Positions 12,593 through 26,600 of a stretch of DNA of 64,000 nucleotides are shown here, piece after piece. Position 1 is the first letter of the stretch. Each line of letters starts with the position of its first letter. The notes under the pieces were generated by a model. The model worked only from the letters and a program-made list of their open reading frames with translations, did not search any database and had not been told where the DNA came from. Made by a program: the position numbers and the translations under genes. Origin of the DNA: Oxyruncus cristatus (taxonomy: Eukaryota; Chordata; Aves; Passeriformes; Cotingidae); contig VXAY01002085.1 of assembly GCA_013399855.1 (NCBI GenBank), positions 1,327,244-1,391,243 on the forward strand, written 5' to 3'.

Positions 12593-15500
12593 GAGCAGAT
12601 TCTCAGTCTCAGAAAACTCAGGATCTTTCTACTGTAATACAGATGAGGCATGCGTGGGATGCAGTGTCCTACAATATGTTTCTGCAAACACTAATAACAA
12701 AGTGTAAAAATCAGAGGATGAGGCTTCTAAACCAACATCTTTACTTAATTTGGAGCACCGGATACAAAATATTCCAGGGCTGACTGGCATTAGATTTGCC
12801 ACTGCTCCCAGATGAGCTGGAAAAGCATATCTTGAGAATGTGCACTTAAACTAATGCTGCAGCAAAAAAGGCTTTAATTGTAGCCACTGTTCTGGCTTCA
12901 AGGCACCTGAATGCCATTTACTTTAGGAACAATTCTTTCCCCGATAAGCAAAGGATTATGCTACTACTGAAGTGCAGAAAGTGCAACTACTTTTCAGTAG
13001 AAAACTGTTCCCTCCCAAAGTGCCTGAGTTTTGACTGAGATCCTGGCTTCTTAATCACCAGAAATTGGCTGATAACTTCAGTGGGACCTGGATTTGCAGT
13101 TATTGGTTTATATTAAAAGCTTCAGAGCTGTTAAAAAATACAAACGCATTCTTTCCTTCTATCACGCTCGTGTGTTTTCAATTGAAGTAAAATTCAGGTG
13201 TTGCTGGAAATTCCTTCATAACCACAAAGGGCCTTAACTTAAGTGTAGGAGTACTCAGTTAAGCAGCTGGAACTCAGGAATTGAGTCTACATGTTACCCA
13301 TGGAGTAAACCAAGATTTTTCAGTTGCTTATGCAGTCATTCCAAGTACATGTCATTTAATGGTCACTTTCATTCAGTCAATGTTTATTTGAGAGGAGTTC
13401 ATCTAAAAATCGAAAATTTCAATTAATTCTGCAGTGAAAACAACCAGATCTTGTTATATTGTTTGGGCTAAGTTTTCAGGATTGGTGAGAAAAGAAAAAA
13501 ATATTTTCCGTGGGAGATTGAAACCAAATATTCCAGTTCGAAAGGTGAAAGGTTAATGAAAAACTTGGGTAGTGCAGTGATAAAACTATATACGAGCTTA
13601 TAAGGAAATTAAATCCTTTGTATTTGGTTCAGGATATGCAGTACATAAAACCAGGACCTGCATACTGAATGGTAAGATACAAAGAAAAATGAGATCAGAG
13701 AACATTTACTGGATGTTTGCACATCCAGAGTACCAAATCAGAAAAAAAAGTGGCTGAGTGGAGGAAAGACTGGGGAAAAAGAAATGTGCTCATGCCATTT
13801 AAAGATAACATTGTAATATAGGCGCACAAGGTGGCAGGATTAAGGAACCTTTAATTACTGCATTCCTTTACATCTAATTTTTTTACTTCACATTTTTTTA
13901 TTCAGATATTTAAAATATACATATCGCATGGCAGTAGAGATACATGATTTTAATTTTAATAGGGTGTGCATACCTTGTTAAAATTATTGTGTTATCTCTC
14001 ACTCTTCTGTCCTTTGAATTTTACCCCAGGCTCTGTAGCACTATAGGTAGAAAAGTTATTAAGAATTTGTGTGGGTTTACTGCTATATAAAATCATACTG
14101 AGTCCTTGTCCTTCTTAAAAACTTCTCTAAGATGGTAATCAGATTTAATAGCAACAGATACAGCTTTCACATTTCTAGGTTGTACCATTCTATCAGGCCC
14201 CCAGCTAAGGAATCAGAGGGGCAAGTGCCCCAGGCAAGCACAGCCCATGCCAGAGGTGACTCTGAGTGTGTGTCTGATCTCCCCACTGCAGAGCACTTGC
14301 TGCTGCACACCAAAATACCCTCTTGCCAAAAGATTTCCTTCACAGTAGCATTGCTTTCAAAGTTTGGAAGGTTACAGTCCCTTTTTCTGCAGCAGCAATG
14401 TTGCATTGATCCCTTCATCACTTGAAGTGAGAAGAAGAATGCCCTCAGACAAATGTGAGACCTGTTTTGATACACTGACAGTAAATACTCCATTTGTGTT
14501 TATTGAAATTCCTAATTTTCTCCATTTGGCTGAAGCCAAAACAGCATGTAGACTCTTTTATGGGCCTCAGGGACACCCTCTAAAGCTCAAGTCTGTTCAT
14601 TATTCAAGGTATGTTATATTAGAATAGTTGTCAAACCTGAAAAATTGACCATTGTTTTTGAAAAACTGTTCAGTTCTCCACCATGAGCAGTTTTTCTTAT
14701 CAGAGCAGATCTGTGTTTATTTTTTTCTGGGAACTTTATTTAGGGAATCATTCTAAAATCATACAGGTCTCTAGACTTGTTGGTTACAGGGAGTCTTAAG
14801 AGGGAATGAATGAAAACAATGACTGTTAACCTCTCCTATTGCTCACCCAAGATAAAATATCTGGTTGTTAATTAGAGCAATAAACCGTCAGTGTATGCAA
14901 TAACATACAGTTTGTGTAGAGTGGTACTTTTAAGTGGCACTTTCCTATTCTTTGTGACAATAATACGCCCACACATGTTCAAATCTTGTGAGTGTTCAGT
15001 GCATGGGAAAAATTGGCAAAGGCCAAATGAGACGAAATCAGCTAAAACAGAAGGGTTTGGGTGAATGTGCTTACAGTCAAAATAATACAATCAACAGAAG
15101 TAATCAGTAAATGCCATTTCTGTGGATGTGACATGGTCTGAAAACATGATTTGCACTAGATTTAATCACAGTTGCTTTGTGTTAGTGAAAGAAATAAGAC
15201 AAAATTGCATATGAGGAAAATATGTTATGATCCTGATTTTTTGGAAGGCTTTCTTCAAGCACTGAAAGTCAAAGTCCCTCAGTCCCATCAGGGCAGAACA
15301 GGCATGGCTGGCTGCCCAGTCAGTTAAGCTGTGCTGGACACTGGGTCCCTACTGTATCTCACACAAAAGACTTGACATAAAATGATTTACACAGGACAGT
15401 AGGTGTTGTCTTATGTGGGACATGGAGGGTGTCCAACAATGTATGTCTTCCCTCTATAATGATGTGAGGGAGAATAAAAAAGTGGATAAGGCTCCGTGGC

Positions 15501-18500
15501 AGACTATGGTGCAATGTTCGTGAAACAGAACAGCAGATACTGCATTAAAACCTTAAGTTTGGGAAACTACACCAAAACCTACTGTCTCTCTTCTCAAAGC
15601 CACATTTAAATGGTGACTTTAAATGAGCAATCTGCTTGTGTTTCAGTCCTCTGCTGCCACTGAGAATCTCATTGGCATGCAGTACGTACTTTGACCGTCG
15701 TGTTTTGCTCTTTGGTGTTTAGAAAATACATCAGAGAAATTCACTTTGAGTGACAGAATAACTATTATAGACTCTCTTGTTTTAGCAGTGTGAAGACTGC
15801 TAAAGGGGGATTAATGTTTTTGAGTGAGCAGCTACATGATTAATATAGTTTTGAGCATTTTATGTGAACCAGCATCAAACTCTTCCTGATTCTTCAATAG
15901 TTCTATCTGGAAGACATCTGAGAATCAAAGTTGTGGTTTTTAAAGCACTGTATATCAAATTTGCAGATTTTGCAGGTTATAGAATAGAAATTTATATATT
16001 TGTATTTGTGTAAATCTGAATTGTATAGTGGATGCTATTTCTTTTACAAGTACAAATTATCACTGAGAATAGTATGATGGCTTTGATTTTCTGTCAACAG
16101 AAAAAAAAAGGAAAAAATATTTAGGGAACCATCTGGTACTCAATAACTGTTAGATAGAAATTGGCAAGGAAGTAATTTTCATGTGTTTAGAGTTTTGGTG
16201 TCACAATATAGATAACAATCACAATCAAATGGGGGTGATTTGCCCATCATGTACAATAGTCAGAACTATTGCAGTTTATTTTTCAATTCTCATTTTAAGT
16301 TCTTTAGGGGGTATTTTTTCAGTCATTTCAGCTTCATTAATTGACAATTCATTAGAAAAGTAATGGAACTTCAGTTCAGTTGAAATAAAATATGTATTGA
16401 AATGCACCAGTTATGTCATGTCCAGCAGAGGTAGCTAATAAACTAAATTGCATCCAGGAAGGCATGAGATAAAATTGTGAACCTTGATAGACAAGAGTCA
16501 GACACAACCCTACTGTGTTAGCACTGTATATTAGTAATGGGTTGTTTAAACATTTCAGAGTTCCTTTTTCTAGAGAAAATATAGAAGTATTCCTGGCAGG
16601 TTTATGCAAGCGAGACATTTGTCAGATGATAAATTAGATAGTTGTAGACACTGATTTTAATTTTCATGATTCAAGCCTCTTCCAAAATGTGAATATTTAA
16701 TCCCATCATATATGCATTAAAATTTCTAGAACGAAGAAAGCTTCGCATGCACAGGATGAGAAACTCTGCCTAGGAGTGCAGTGACTGAAAAGGCCTATGG
16801 AGTCATTGTAAATAATGCTCAGACATGAACTCCTATTTTGCTTGTGCATCTATTACCCTAAATATGTGACAGAGGATGGGAACATCAAGTAGGATGGTTC
16901 AAAAAAAGGCAGGATGAAGTTCTGTGGCAGGAAAGTTGAGCAACATGCACTCGTTGCTAGAAAAAAACGACTCATTTATGACTATTCAGAACCATTTACT
17001 TATTGGTTTGGTGAATTGTTCACTTGGTGGAATATTAAATTGAGTACAATTAATGCTAGTTAAATACATCCTACACCTCAAACAGAAGTTACATTCCAGT
17101 ACTAAAATCATGCATTTCATAGTGTACCTCGTGTAGATGGTTAGACTACAGGGTTATAGGATGATCCCTTCTGCGGATAAAAAAAAAAAAAAAAGAAAAT
17201 TTTTGACAATGGAACCGGAGCTTTTATTCCTCAAGATGCACCTTAATATTATTATTAGGAAGTAGATACTGCCCTGAGAAGGAGCCTAAAATATTTATAT
17301 CCAGGACACTTAACAAGAGGCTTTGATAGGCCTGAAGAAAATGATGAGCGTAATGCTGTTTCTTTGTATTCTTGTACTAAATCCTGTCTGACCAGCCGTC
17401 TTACTATTCATTCATGCTCATTAATTCTTCATTGTTCCTTCATTCAATCCTTTTTTTTTTTTAATAGTATGGTGAAGGAGGATATCATGTGTTTATGATA
17501 ACATGTAAATGTTCAGTCATACAGGATAAAAAAGGAAAAAGAATCTATGAACATCAAAAAGAAAAGGTTCCAAAAATTTCCAGGACATAGGATATGTTTT
17601 CATATATCCTTTGAAGAGCTACAGGAATTCTAAAGCAGATCATTGTAAATGGTTACCAGATTTTTCATTCATATGCATTTGTCTCATGTCATGTGTTATT
17701 TGTGGTCTGTACAGAATTCACAGTGCCCATGAAAAGACAAAACTGCATAGGTAATTTTAACAAGATGCTTCACTGATGTTAATGGACAGGCAGCCAAGGT
17801 ATCCTAGGAGCTTTTGAAATTAAACAAAAAATGTGAATAAAATGAATGAGGTTGATTCATTGTGATTTTATCAGAAAATGTACTTTCTTTTTTTTCTTCT
17901 ACGTGAGAGAGTATGTGTGAGGCAAAAAAACAGTGTGAAAACAATTAAGAGATCCATCTTATGTATGCGTATAGACCCATCTTTTCAGATTGGATTGTGA
18001 AGATCATTGTGGATTATGAATTGTGTCACTACACAACACATTTAAAGCTTTGAAAATAAGAAAGGAAGCTTATAATTAGTGAGAGCTTATAAGATCATGC
18101 TGTCCAGAAGTATTTTATTTTTGACAGAGTAGCAGTAAAATTCATGACAGTGAAATGTTCAAACAATGTTCAAGGGCCTTATGCATTGATTAAATTTATT
18201 GGCTTTGGTCTAATATTTAATCAACTGCCAGAAAAAATTTATTTTTTCTAGCACACACAAGCATCGTGAATATTATCCATTCATCTCACTAGTACAGACA
18301 AAACAAATGCTAGTGTTTTTGAAGTCAGCAAGCTAAAAATGTGTTTTAGTATATACATACAGTGTTTGTGTATACATGCATTTATTTGTATGTGTACATG
18401 AAAGCCAAGATCAGATTGGACTATCATGATGCATTAATAAAGACAATTACTCTCTTTAAGGAATTGTCTCCTACTGTTATCATATTTCTCTTCTTAAAGC

Positions 18501-19177
18501 TCGACGTTTGTAGCTGAAAACTTAAATTCAAATTTTAATAATACAACTTAAAAAACCCCCACAGTCTGCACAATGCAATGCTGGACTTGAAGATCCCTTT
18601 AAACATTATTTTCATGATTCACTTGCAAGGTCAGAATGATAAGCTTTCCACCCCATTTCCTGTTACATTTTTAAAAATTGTGATCGTGTCTCCTGGTTGA
18701 AACTGTATTGTTCTGACACAGGAATTAATGAATTAATTTCGATGACAAAAGAAAGGTCACCCTTCCAAGTCTTGAGACATCAGCCACATGAGTTAGAAGG
18801 GCAAAAATTAAATAAAATAGCATCTCATCCTCTCTCATCCAGAATAACCGAACTTCTTCAACCATACCAAAGTACCCCTAAAGAGATATAAAGCATGTAT
18901 CATGGAAATTAGTGCATGTGATGTTCTAAGAACAAGCAGTTAATGTTAGGCTTTATTTTTTCTTGCAGTTCCACTTAAAAACTGATGATATGGAACTGTT
19001 CACAAGAAAAATATCCTAATCCACTATAACTAAACCCTGTGGGAGCTGATTTGTTGTAGCAAATGGGGACTTGTCTCATAATGATGTCCTTGATCTCCAG
19101 AGCATAGGACATAAAAAGTAAATAGAAAAAGGTGTTTCTTGATGCTCAGAAAGAACTTTCTGTGCTGTGATTAGGCA
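12593..19177. other. Unique AT-rich intron sequence
   Basis: No gene or mobile element recognised. A 14.2-14.45 kb patch is somewhat richer in GC and open on both strands, but shows no protein family. A run of A (about 15) lies near 17180. Confidence 0.55.
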
Positions 19178-19650
19178 TCACTCAAAAGAGCTTGGCTCCA
19201 TCTTCTTCACCTTGGCTCCACCTTCCTTTCAGGTATTTATACACATCAGTCAGATTCCCCTGAGACTTCTCCAGGTTAAACAGCCACAGCTCTCTCAACC
19301 TTTTCTTACCTGTGAGGTGCTCCAGTCTCTTGACCAACTTAGTGGACCTTCACGGGACTGGTGTGTGTCCATGTCTCTTGTGTTGGGGAGCACAGAACCG
19401 GACACTGTACTCCAGGTGTGACCCAGCAGTGCTGAGTGGCACCACCTCGATCTGCTGGTGATACTTTGTCTAATCCAGCCGGGGATATCATTAGCCTTGT
19501 CTGCTGCAAGGGCACGTTGCTGGTTTGTGCGCAACTTGGTGCTCCCCAGGACCTTCAGGTCCTTTTCTGCAAAGCTGCTGGGTGTCTCCCAGCACAATTT
19601 GGTACCCAGAGTTTTTTCCTCCCCAGGTGCAGGACTTATCCTTGTTGAAG
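19178..19650 (-). mobile_element. CR1 LINE fragment lacking its 3' end
   Basis: Minus-strand CR1 from the ORF2 C-terminal region. The plus strand reads AGCTTGGCTCCATCTTCTTC, ACTGTACTCCAGGTGTGACC and CAGGTGCAGGACTTATCCTT, all CR1-like. No reversed octamer or 3' UTR precedes it, so the expected 3' end is missing. The frame 19491-19862 on the minus strand crosses its boundary and is not a gene. Confidence 0.88.
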
Positions 19651-19735
19651 TAGATAATATACCCCAAATTAATAATATTATTATGGTATGAATTAGGTAA
19701 TAGACCAGATATGAATAATATTATTATGGGGTTAC
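19651..19735. repeat. Degenerate 43-bp tandem duplication
   Basis: Two copies of AATAATATTATTATGG (19671-19686 and 19714-19729) stand 43 bp apart, with weaker similarity in the bases before each. Each contains the perfect palindrome AATAATATTATT. The unit directly follows the broken end of a CR1 fragment. Confidence 0.8.
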
Positions 19736-21935
19736 TGGTAGCTTTTGTTTGTTTGGGATTCTTTTGTTGTTTTGTTTGATGTTTTGTTTTGTTTGTTTGT
19801 AAAATAAAATGTTGTTCCACTATAATGGCCAAGGGTTCTCTCAATATCTGACATTTTTTCACAGTAATATTTTAGAGCAAAACCATAGTTCAGGACAGGG
19901 TTCCTACAGTAAAAGAAAGGGAAAAGATGTCACAGGTTTCAGTGCATGGAAATAGTTTGCTGGAATCTCCAGTTATAGCAACAAAGTTTTGCCTAGAATA
20001 AAAAGGTCTTTACTTTTTTGGTCGTTTAGAGGTTTTATTTAAGTGAAGGTATTCCTGCAGATTGCCCATTTTTTAAAAAAAACCCAATTGAGTTAAAACT
20101 TGTCACCGGTCTTCGAACATCCTTCTGGTATTTTAGTCTGTAGTTTCCTAATATTTTCTTTAGGGACTTTGCTTCACTCAGTTGTTAAACAAAGGGGCTC
20201 AGTTATTTTTATTCCTCTTCTTTTTCTCCATTATGAAATCTGAACTCTGTGCCAAAGAATGAAATAAATAGCACTCTATCAATTGACATGGCCTTCCTGT
20301 GCAAGTACTTTTATTTTTTTCCTATGTTTACTTAGCAACAAATTTTCAAACTCTTCTCTGTCAGTAACTAAAATCACAGAAGAATCACAGAGGATTTTGA
20401 AAAATGAAACAGGACCATATAATATTTAAAAGCTTGATTATCTGTCTTACAATCATAAAGTTCTTGTGAAATAATGATCATGCACTAATAATTCTGTTTG
20501 TGCATCATCAGTCTCTGATCTCAAGTCTGTAAGACTTCTGATCTTCTTGTCTCTCTAATCTTTGGTCTGTGTTTCTCAAAAAGGACATTCATCCAAGATT
20601 TTTGGAAGGTGTTTTAAAAGTAGAAAACATGAAAAAGAGAAATTTGGTGTTCAAAGGAACACCAAAAAATTGCAGAATTAGTTTAGACAACTTCCACTTC
20701 AGTGGTTCAAGAAAAATAATCACTAAATTACTGAATCTAATATTAACCAAAGTGAATGCAAATGGGGAGAAGAAAGAGGTTTTGAAATCTTTTCTCCCTG
20801 TTATATACAGTCATGATATTCTCAGTCTAAGTGATATTTCCTTGTATATATATATTGTTTGATATTACAGCATCTATTTCTGTGATAGAAGCAATTTAGT
20901 TTTATTTGTTCGGAAGTTTAAAATTAATAAAATTCTAGAAAATGCTAAATAAATTAGTTAAGAGTATATATCAATAACAGGTTGTTAATGTTAACACATA
21001 TGGAGTTTTTTGACAATTAGGAAATAGCTGAACTTAGTTCTGTCAGTTCCAATTCCACCCCCAAAAAATCCTTCTAGTAAGTCTTAAAGTATCTTCTAAA
21101 TAATACTTAAAATAAGGTAGAAAAGACAGGAAAACACAATGATCTATTTCCTTGTCTTTATTATTCATTCTTGCAAGTAAATATTAAAAAAGTGATAATT
21201 TATATTTCAACTGATATAACATTCTAAACCCAGAAATTAAAGATAAACAACATTTAATTTATTAATGAAATTGGTTTTGTCTGATTAATAAATGTTAACC
21301 TTTATATTCCCTCTTTGACTTTAATGTGACCAGAATAAATTACCTTTTTTTTTCTAGCTGTCATTTGTATGTCATCTTCCTATTTTTTCTTGACAAATAT
21401 GCAAATGGAAAACAGTGTGTTATTTTAAATAGCAATAGCCAACACAACTACAAGGTGGTATTTATCAACTTTTCATATAATAATTAAATATAAAGATGAA
21501 ATATCACTTTTGAAACTGTATTTGGAAATCAGAGAATGGTTTCTCTGGTTCAAAATAACTCCAGAGAAGTTAGCTGGTGAACCAGCTGAAATACTGTAGA
21601 AAGAGAGCATCTTTAAAACGAGAGAGAATACATCCTAAAATATGTTCCTTTTATGACAGTATGGCCAAAATCTAAACTAGTGATAAAGGTTGTTTTTTTT
21701 CTTTTAGTCACATACAAAAACTCTATTAATTTTTATCTGGTTCTGTATGATGTATATTTTAATTCCATACCTCACTTTTGAAATACTGCTGTCAAAGCTT
21801 TCTAGAGGCAGAGTTATGCTTTACATTGTAAAAATACTTTTGAGTGGCCTAACTTTTAGAAATTGTCATTAACTGATAATTAAATCAGGGGAAATTTATT
21901 ATTGGTTTGTTAGGATTTTTCAGGAAAATTTGAGT
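19736..21935. other. Unique AT-rich intron sequence
   Basis: A TTTGT-rich low-complexity stretch lies at 19745-19800. I see no gene or element in the remainder. Confidence 0.6.
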
Positions 21936-23608
21936 TCATAGAATCATAGAATATGCTGAGTTGGAAGAGACTTAAAAGTATCATCGAGTCCAACTCCTGG
22001 CCCTGCACAGGACACCCCAAGTATCACACCATGTGCCTGGGAGTGTTGTCCAAATGCTTCTTTAACTCTGTCAGGCTTGATGCTGTGACCATTTCCCCAC
22101 GGAGCCTGTTCCCAGTGCCCAACCACCCTCTGGGTGAAGAACCTCTTTCCAATATCCAACCTAAACCTCCCCTGACACAACTTCAGGCCATTTCCTTGAG
22201 TCCTGTCACTGGTCACCAGAGAGAGGAGATCAGTACCTGTCCCTCTGCTTCATCTCATGAGAAAGTTGTAACTGCAATGAGGTCTCCCCTTGATCTCCTC
22301 TTTTCCAGGCTGAACAGACCAAGTACCCTCAGCCACTCCTCATACGGCTTCCCTCCCAGACCCTTCACCATCCTTGTTGTCCTCCTCTGGATTCTCTCTG
22401 AGAGCTAAATGTCTTTTTTATATTGTGGTGCCCAAAACTGCCACAATATTCAAGGTGAGGCTGCCCCAGCGCTGAGCAAAGCGGGACAATCCCCTCCCTT
22501 GACCAGCTGGTGATGCTTTGCCTGATCCCGCCAGGCCATGGTTGGCGCTCCTGGCTGTCAGGGCACTGCTGACTCATATCCAACTTGCCATCAACCAGGA
22601 TCCTCAGGTCCCTTCTGCAGCAGGGTTTACCCATCAACCAGGGTTTACCCATCCCAGGTGCAGAATCTGTCACTTGCCCTTTTTAAACTCATTTTGTTGG
22701 TGATTGCCCATCAGTTTGTCAAAGTCTCTCTCCAGGGCCTCTCTGCCCTCAGGGGAGACAGCTCCTCCCAATTTAATGTTGTCAGCAAACTCATTTAGTA
22801 TTCCTTCTAATCTTGCATCCAGGTCATTAATGAAATGTTGAAAAGAAGTGGGCCAAGGATGGAGCCCTGTAGAACCCCACTAGTGACAGGTCACCAGCCT
22901 GATGTTACTCCATTCACTACAGCTCTTTGTGCCTGACCTGTGAGCCAGTTGCTCACTCATCATGTAACACAGTTATTCAGCTGTGTGCTGGACGTTTTGT
23001 ATCAAAAGCTTTGCTGAAGTCCAAAAAAATGACCTCTACTGGTTTCCCTTGATCAGTTAGGTGGGTTACCCTGTTCTAGAAGGAATTCAGGTTTGACAAG
23101 CATAGCTTGCCTCTTATGAAGCCATGCTGGCTGCAAACAATGACTGCATTGTCCTGGTGGTTTTTAATACTTCCCAGAATAATCTTTCCCCTGATGTTAC
23201 CAGGCACTGAAGTGACACTGACAGGCCTGCAGTTTTCAGGGTCCTCCTTCTTGCCCTTTTTGAAAATTGGAGGAATGTTTGCTAGCTTTCGGTCTGTTGG
23301 GACTTCTCTGGATTCCCAAGACCGCTCAAAAGTCATCAAGTGGTTTTGTGATGACATCAGCAGCTCTTTGAGGATTCTTGGATGAATGCCATCAGGCCCC
23401 ATAGATCTGTAGGGATCCAGCTGGAGCAGAAGACCCTGCACAAGTTCAGGGTTAACTGGGAGTTGATAAATCTTGTAGTCATGGTTCTCCAGCTCAGGGC
23501 GCTGAGACCCCCTTGGTCCATCATCCATGTTGAAAACAGAGGCAAAGAACGCATTAAACACCTTTGCCTTGTCTATGTCCCTGTTTCTGAGTTGTTCAAA
23601 TTAAAGGA
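21936..23608 (-). mobile_element. Longest CR1 LINE copy, 3' end through reverse transcriptase
   Basis: Minus-strand CR1 of about 1.67 kb with its true 3' end: the plus strand opens with reversed octamers (TCATAGAATCATAGAA) and TGCTGAGTTGGAAGAGACTT. Going up in coordinate it passes through the 3' UTR, ORF2 C-terminus, palm and finger regions of the reverse transcriptase, and is 5'-truncated near 23608. It is the best-preserved CR1 in the window, but frameshifts break its ORF2. Confidence 0.95.
22778..23561 (-). pseudogene. CR1 ORF2 reverse transcriptase remnant
   Basis: Broken reverse-transcriptase domain of the CR1 above. The open part 23076-23561 shows GPDGIHPRILKEL, IFKKGKKEDPENCRPVSVTS and SQHGFIRGK, the finger/palm blocks of CR1-clade enzymes. 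Catalytic motif A, VIFLDFSKAFD, is found in another frame at about 22996-23034, so a frameshift lies between. Motif C (FADD) reads FADN at 22778-22789, a loss of the second catalytic Asp. The family function is target-primed reverse transcription, and this copy cannot carry it out. Confidence 0.88.
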
Positions 23609-26600
23609 TTCTGCCACAGAGATATATGTTTCAAGTAATGAAATTCAAGATGAAAGGGTGTATGAAGAATGCTTTATCTGAAATCAGTACTTCTTTCACT
23701 TCCTTAACCCAAAAGGAAATGTATTGGCATATTCTATGTTTTAACCTTTATGAAAAATGTTTTCACAGGACAAAAAATTTCATTTAAATGAAATACTGAC
23801 AATATCTTTTAGATATGTATGCAAGTATATATATATGTATGCGTGCTTTTATAAATGTATGCTAATTCATATATACATGTTTGTGTGTTTAAACATAAAT
23901 TAGGTAGTAGTAGACTTTGATTTCTGCTTATTAGTTTATTTCATACAAACTTTGTATTCGTCAGTGTATGCAAAAGTGTTTTGCAAAAAGTAAAACGTAG
24001 GTACTAAATATTTTTTCTTCTGTATAATATACCTCTTCTGCTTCTCTGTTGTTGTGCTTTTTAGCCATGTTCTATCTATCATATTTGTTATTAACTGAGT
24101 CATCAGTTCTGTCTCGGAATACCTGTTTGCCTGTACTTGTGCATGAGAACACACTCATTCAAAATCTTCCCTGTCATTCTAAATCTATCAGAACTCATGT
24201 CTCAAGGAATTCATACTGTAACTTGCAGCTTTATCATGGCTAGGTAAGTTCCAATCTAGGATTACTTAACCGTTTAAAATATACTTTTGTGAGAGGGATA
24301 TTATATTCAGAGTGAAAATACACTAATATCAATTATTTATGTGTACCACTGTAAAGTTACAATTTTTAATTATTTATTGCTGCAGCTGAGATTGCAGCTG
24401 CACTAGGACTGTTTTCCATGACACCTTTTCCCAGAGTAGTTTAGCTGAGTTGAATTCAGCAATGGATTTGAGAAGCCCAAGTTATTCTTTGAGCATGTGT
24501 TTTTTCCACATTACCTACAATTCTGGATATGGCTTTCAGACAGAGGAGCAGTCAGTTTATGTAATAAGTTCAGTAAGAAATTGTTTTGTCCTGTGGCAAA
24601 AGGAAGATATTTTATTTTAGTTTTACTGCTTGGGTTATTATTCAAGTTTAACTTGTTGGCATGTTTTAAAATAAGTCAGTTTGTTAAGATGAGATAAATT
24701 CTAAAGGATTTAGCTTTTCTTTTATTCTCATTTTCATGTTTTCATATTTTCTTTCATTTTACTTAATGGTTATTCTTTAGTAATACAAGTAACCCAAGTA
24801 ATCTGCTGCTGTGGTAGCTGACATAATTTTCTACTGACAGTGTTTTATTGATTAGTTTATTTCTGTTTGTATTTTTGCCCTATTGGGGGAAACAGAGTTT
24901 TATAGCTGTGATAGTCCTGAGCTGTAATTCTCAGTGAGCCTACATCTGGGTGATTGCAGGCAAGCCACTTGACCTCAATATGACTCAATTAACCCAGCAG
25001 CAAAATTGGGTAAACATCAAAATCTCATTGAAAAGCAGCTGCTGCATCTAAATTGAATTGTCTAAAATTGCATTGTGACAGCATTGCCATTGGGTCTCTG
25101 AAGATCTGAATTTTAATTGTTTTTCAGTCATAATGCTAGATGAAAATGGCTTTAAATGGCATGCAAATAACGATGTCTCGATAGTTTTGCAATGACATTG
25201 CCTGTATGGTCAGTTGCATTCAGAGCAAATCTATAAAGTGGCTTTTTACAGTTTTCTGATTTCTTTCATAGCCATTTACATGTATATTTACTTGCAAGGG
25301 GTGTGTATTTCTAAAATTTGAATCAGATAGCAGCAATTTCATCATTAATTCATCATACAACCTTAAGAATTTATTGATCTTGAGGGAAACCTAGAAAACA
25401 TGAAGATTAAAAGAAGTTTAATGAGGTTTTGAAAAATGAATGGCTCAGTCTTGGGAAATATTCCATGACAGTTATTGCTTTTTCCCTTGATTTGAGCATG
25501 TTTTTTTTTCCAGTTTGCAATATCTGCTGCCTATATTTGCTCACATTTAGGCAATGTGAGATGTTCTGCACTTGAGCTGTGCTACAATACCTATAGTAAA
25601 AGGTTGTAGTTAGAGTATAAGTGTACCGTTTTTGCAGTAATGGTGGAGCCCACACTTCAAAAGTCATGAGTGGCCTTGGTGTTTTCTCTCCTGGCACAAG
25701 CAGTAGTAATGCTTTGACAGGATTTGTCTTAACATCTAAGGATTCTTTTTTTTCATATTATATAATTTAAATTATTATATATATATATTTTCAGAGTTAT
25801 CTTTCTCATACAATCCTTTTATGGGGTTGTAATTGAGGATTTTGGTTACTGCTTTCCTCAGCATACTAAAGAACCTATGATATTCTGAGATCTTTCTGGA
25901 TCAGCCATTTGAAAAATAATTGCTATTAATATTAATCACTCCAGTATTCTTCTCTACCACCAAAAAAAAAGATCCTTAGCTTACTTGGTAAACCTTAAAG
26001 ACAGTTTTAAATCTGAACGTGTCCCACAGGACACCTTATTCAAACATGATGGCTAGTAGCAAGCCATACATACTATTTTTTTCTCATCCTGAAATTGGTA
26101 GTGCTCAGTGAAGTCAAACCACCCAACAGCCAAGATCCAAGCCTGGAATCCTCTGGTTTTCTGTTATTTGTATTCTATTCCTTAGGCTTTGCATCATGAT
26201 TTTTACCTCCTAATTATCTTTTCTCGTGAATTTCTCATTACAATGAATACACTCAGGTGTTTTTATCCACATGTAACACACACTCTGAAGTGCCAATCAC
26301 TACAGGAGTGGCTGTGTAGACAACACACATTTAATACCATACTTTTTTATACTCTACACATTGTCTTTGAGTTATGACCAGGAACATAGTGAAAGGGATG
26401 ATCTTGTGAATCACTTGATAACCTACAGAAAATTTTATTTCATATAACCAAAAAGAGGTTATCGGTTGATTATGCTCACTCAATACATTTCCTAAAAGAA
26501 ATCACATGAGGGAAATCTGATATTTGTTTCAGTATGGAACCAGCTTTATAGGGTAGAAATGCCTCTGTGTATGAAAAACAATTTTATTGTTTACTGTCTG

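Noticed and set aside
17140..17195. Possible tiny CR1 tail before an A-run (GGATGATCCCTTCTGCGGAT)
   Set aside because: Only a few words match the CR1 3' UTR and there is no octamer tail.
21953..22408. 151-codon plus-strand frame
   Set aside because: Antisense to CR1 3' UTR and ORF2 C-terminus.
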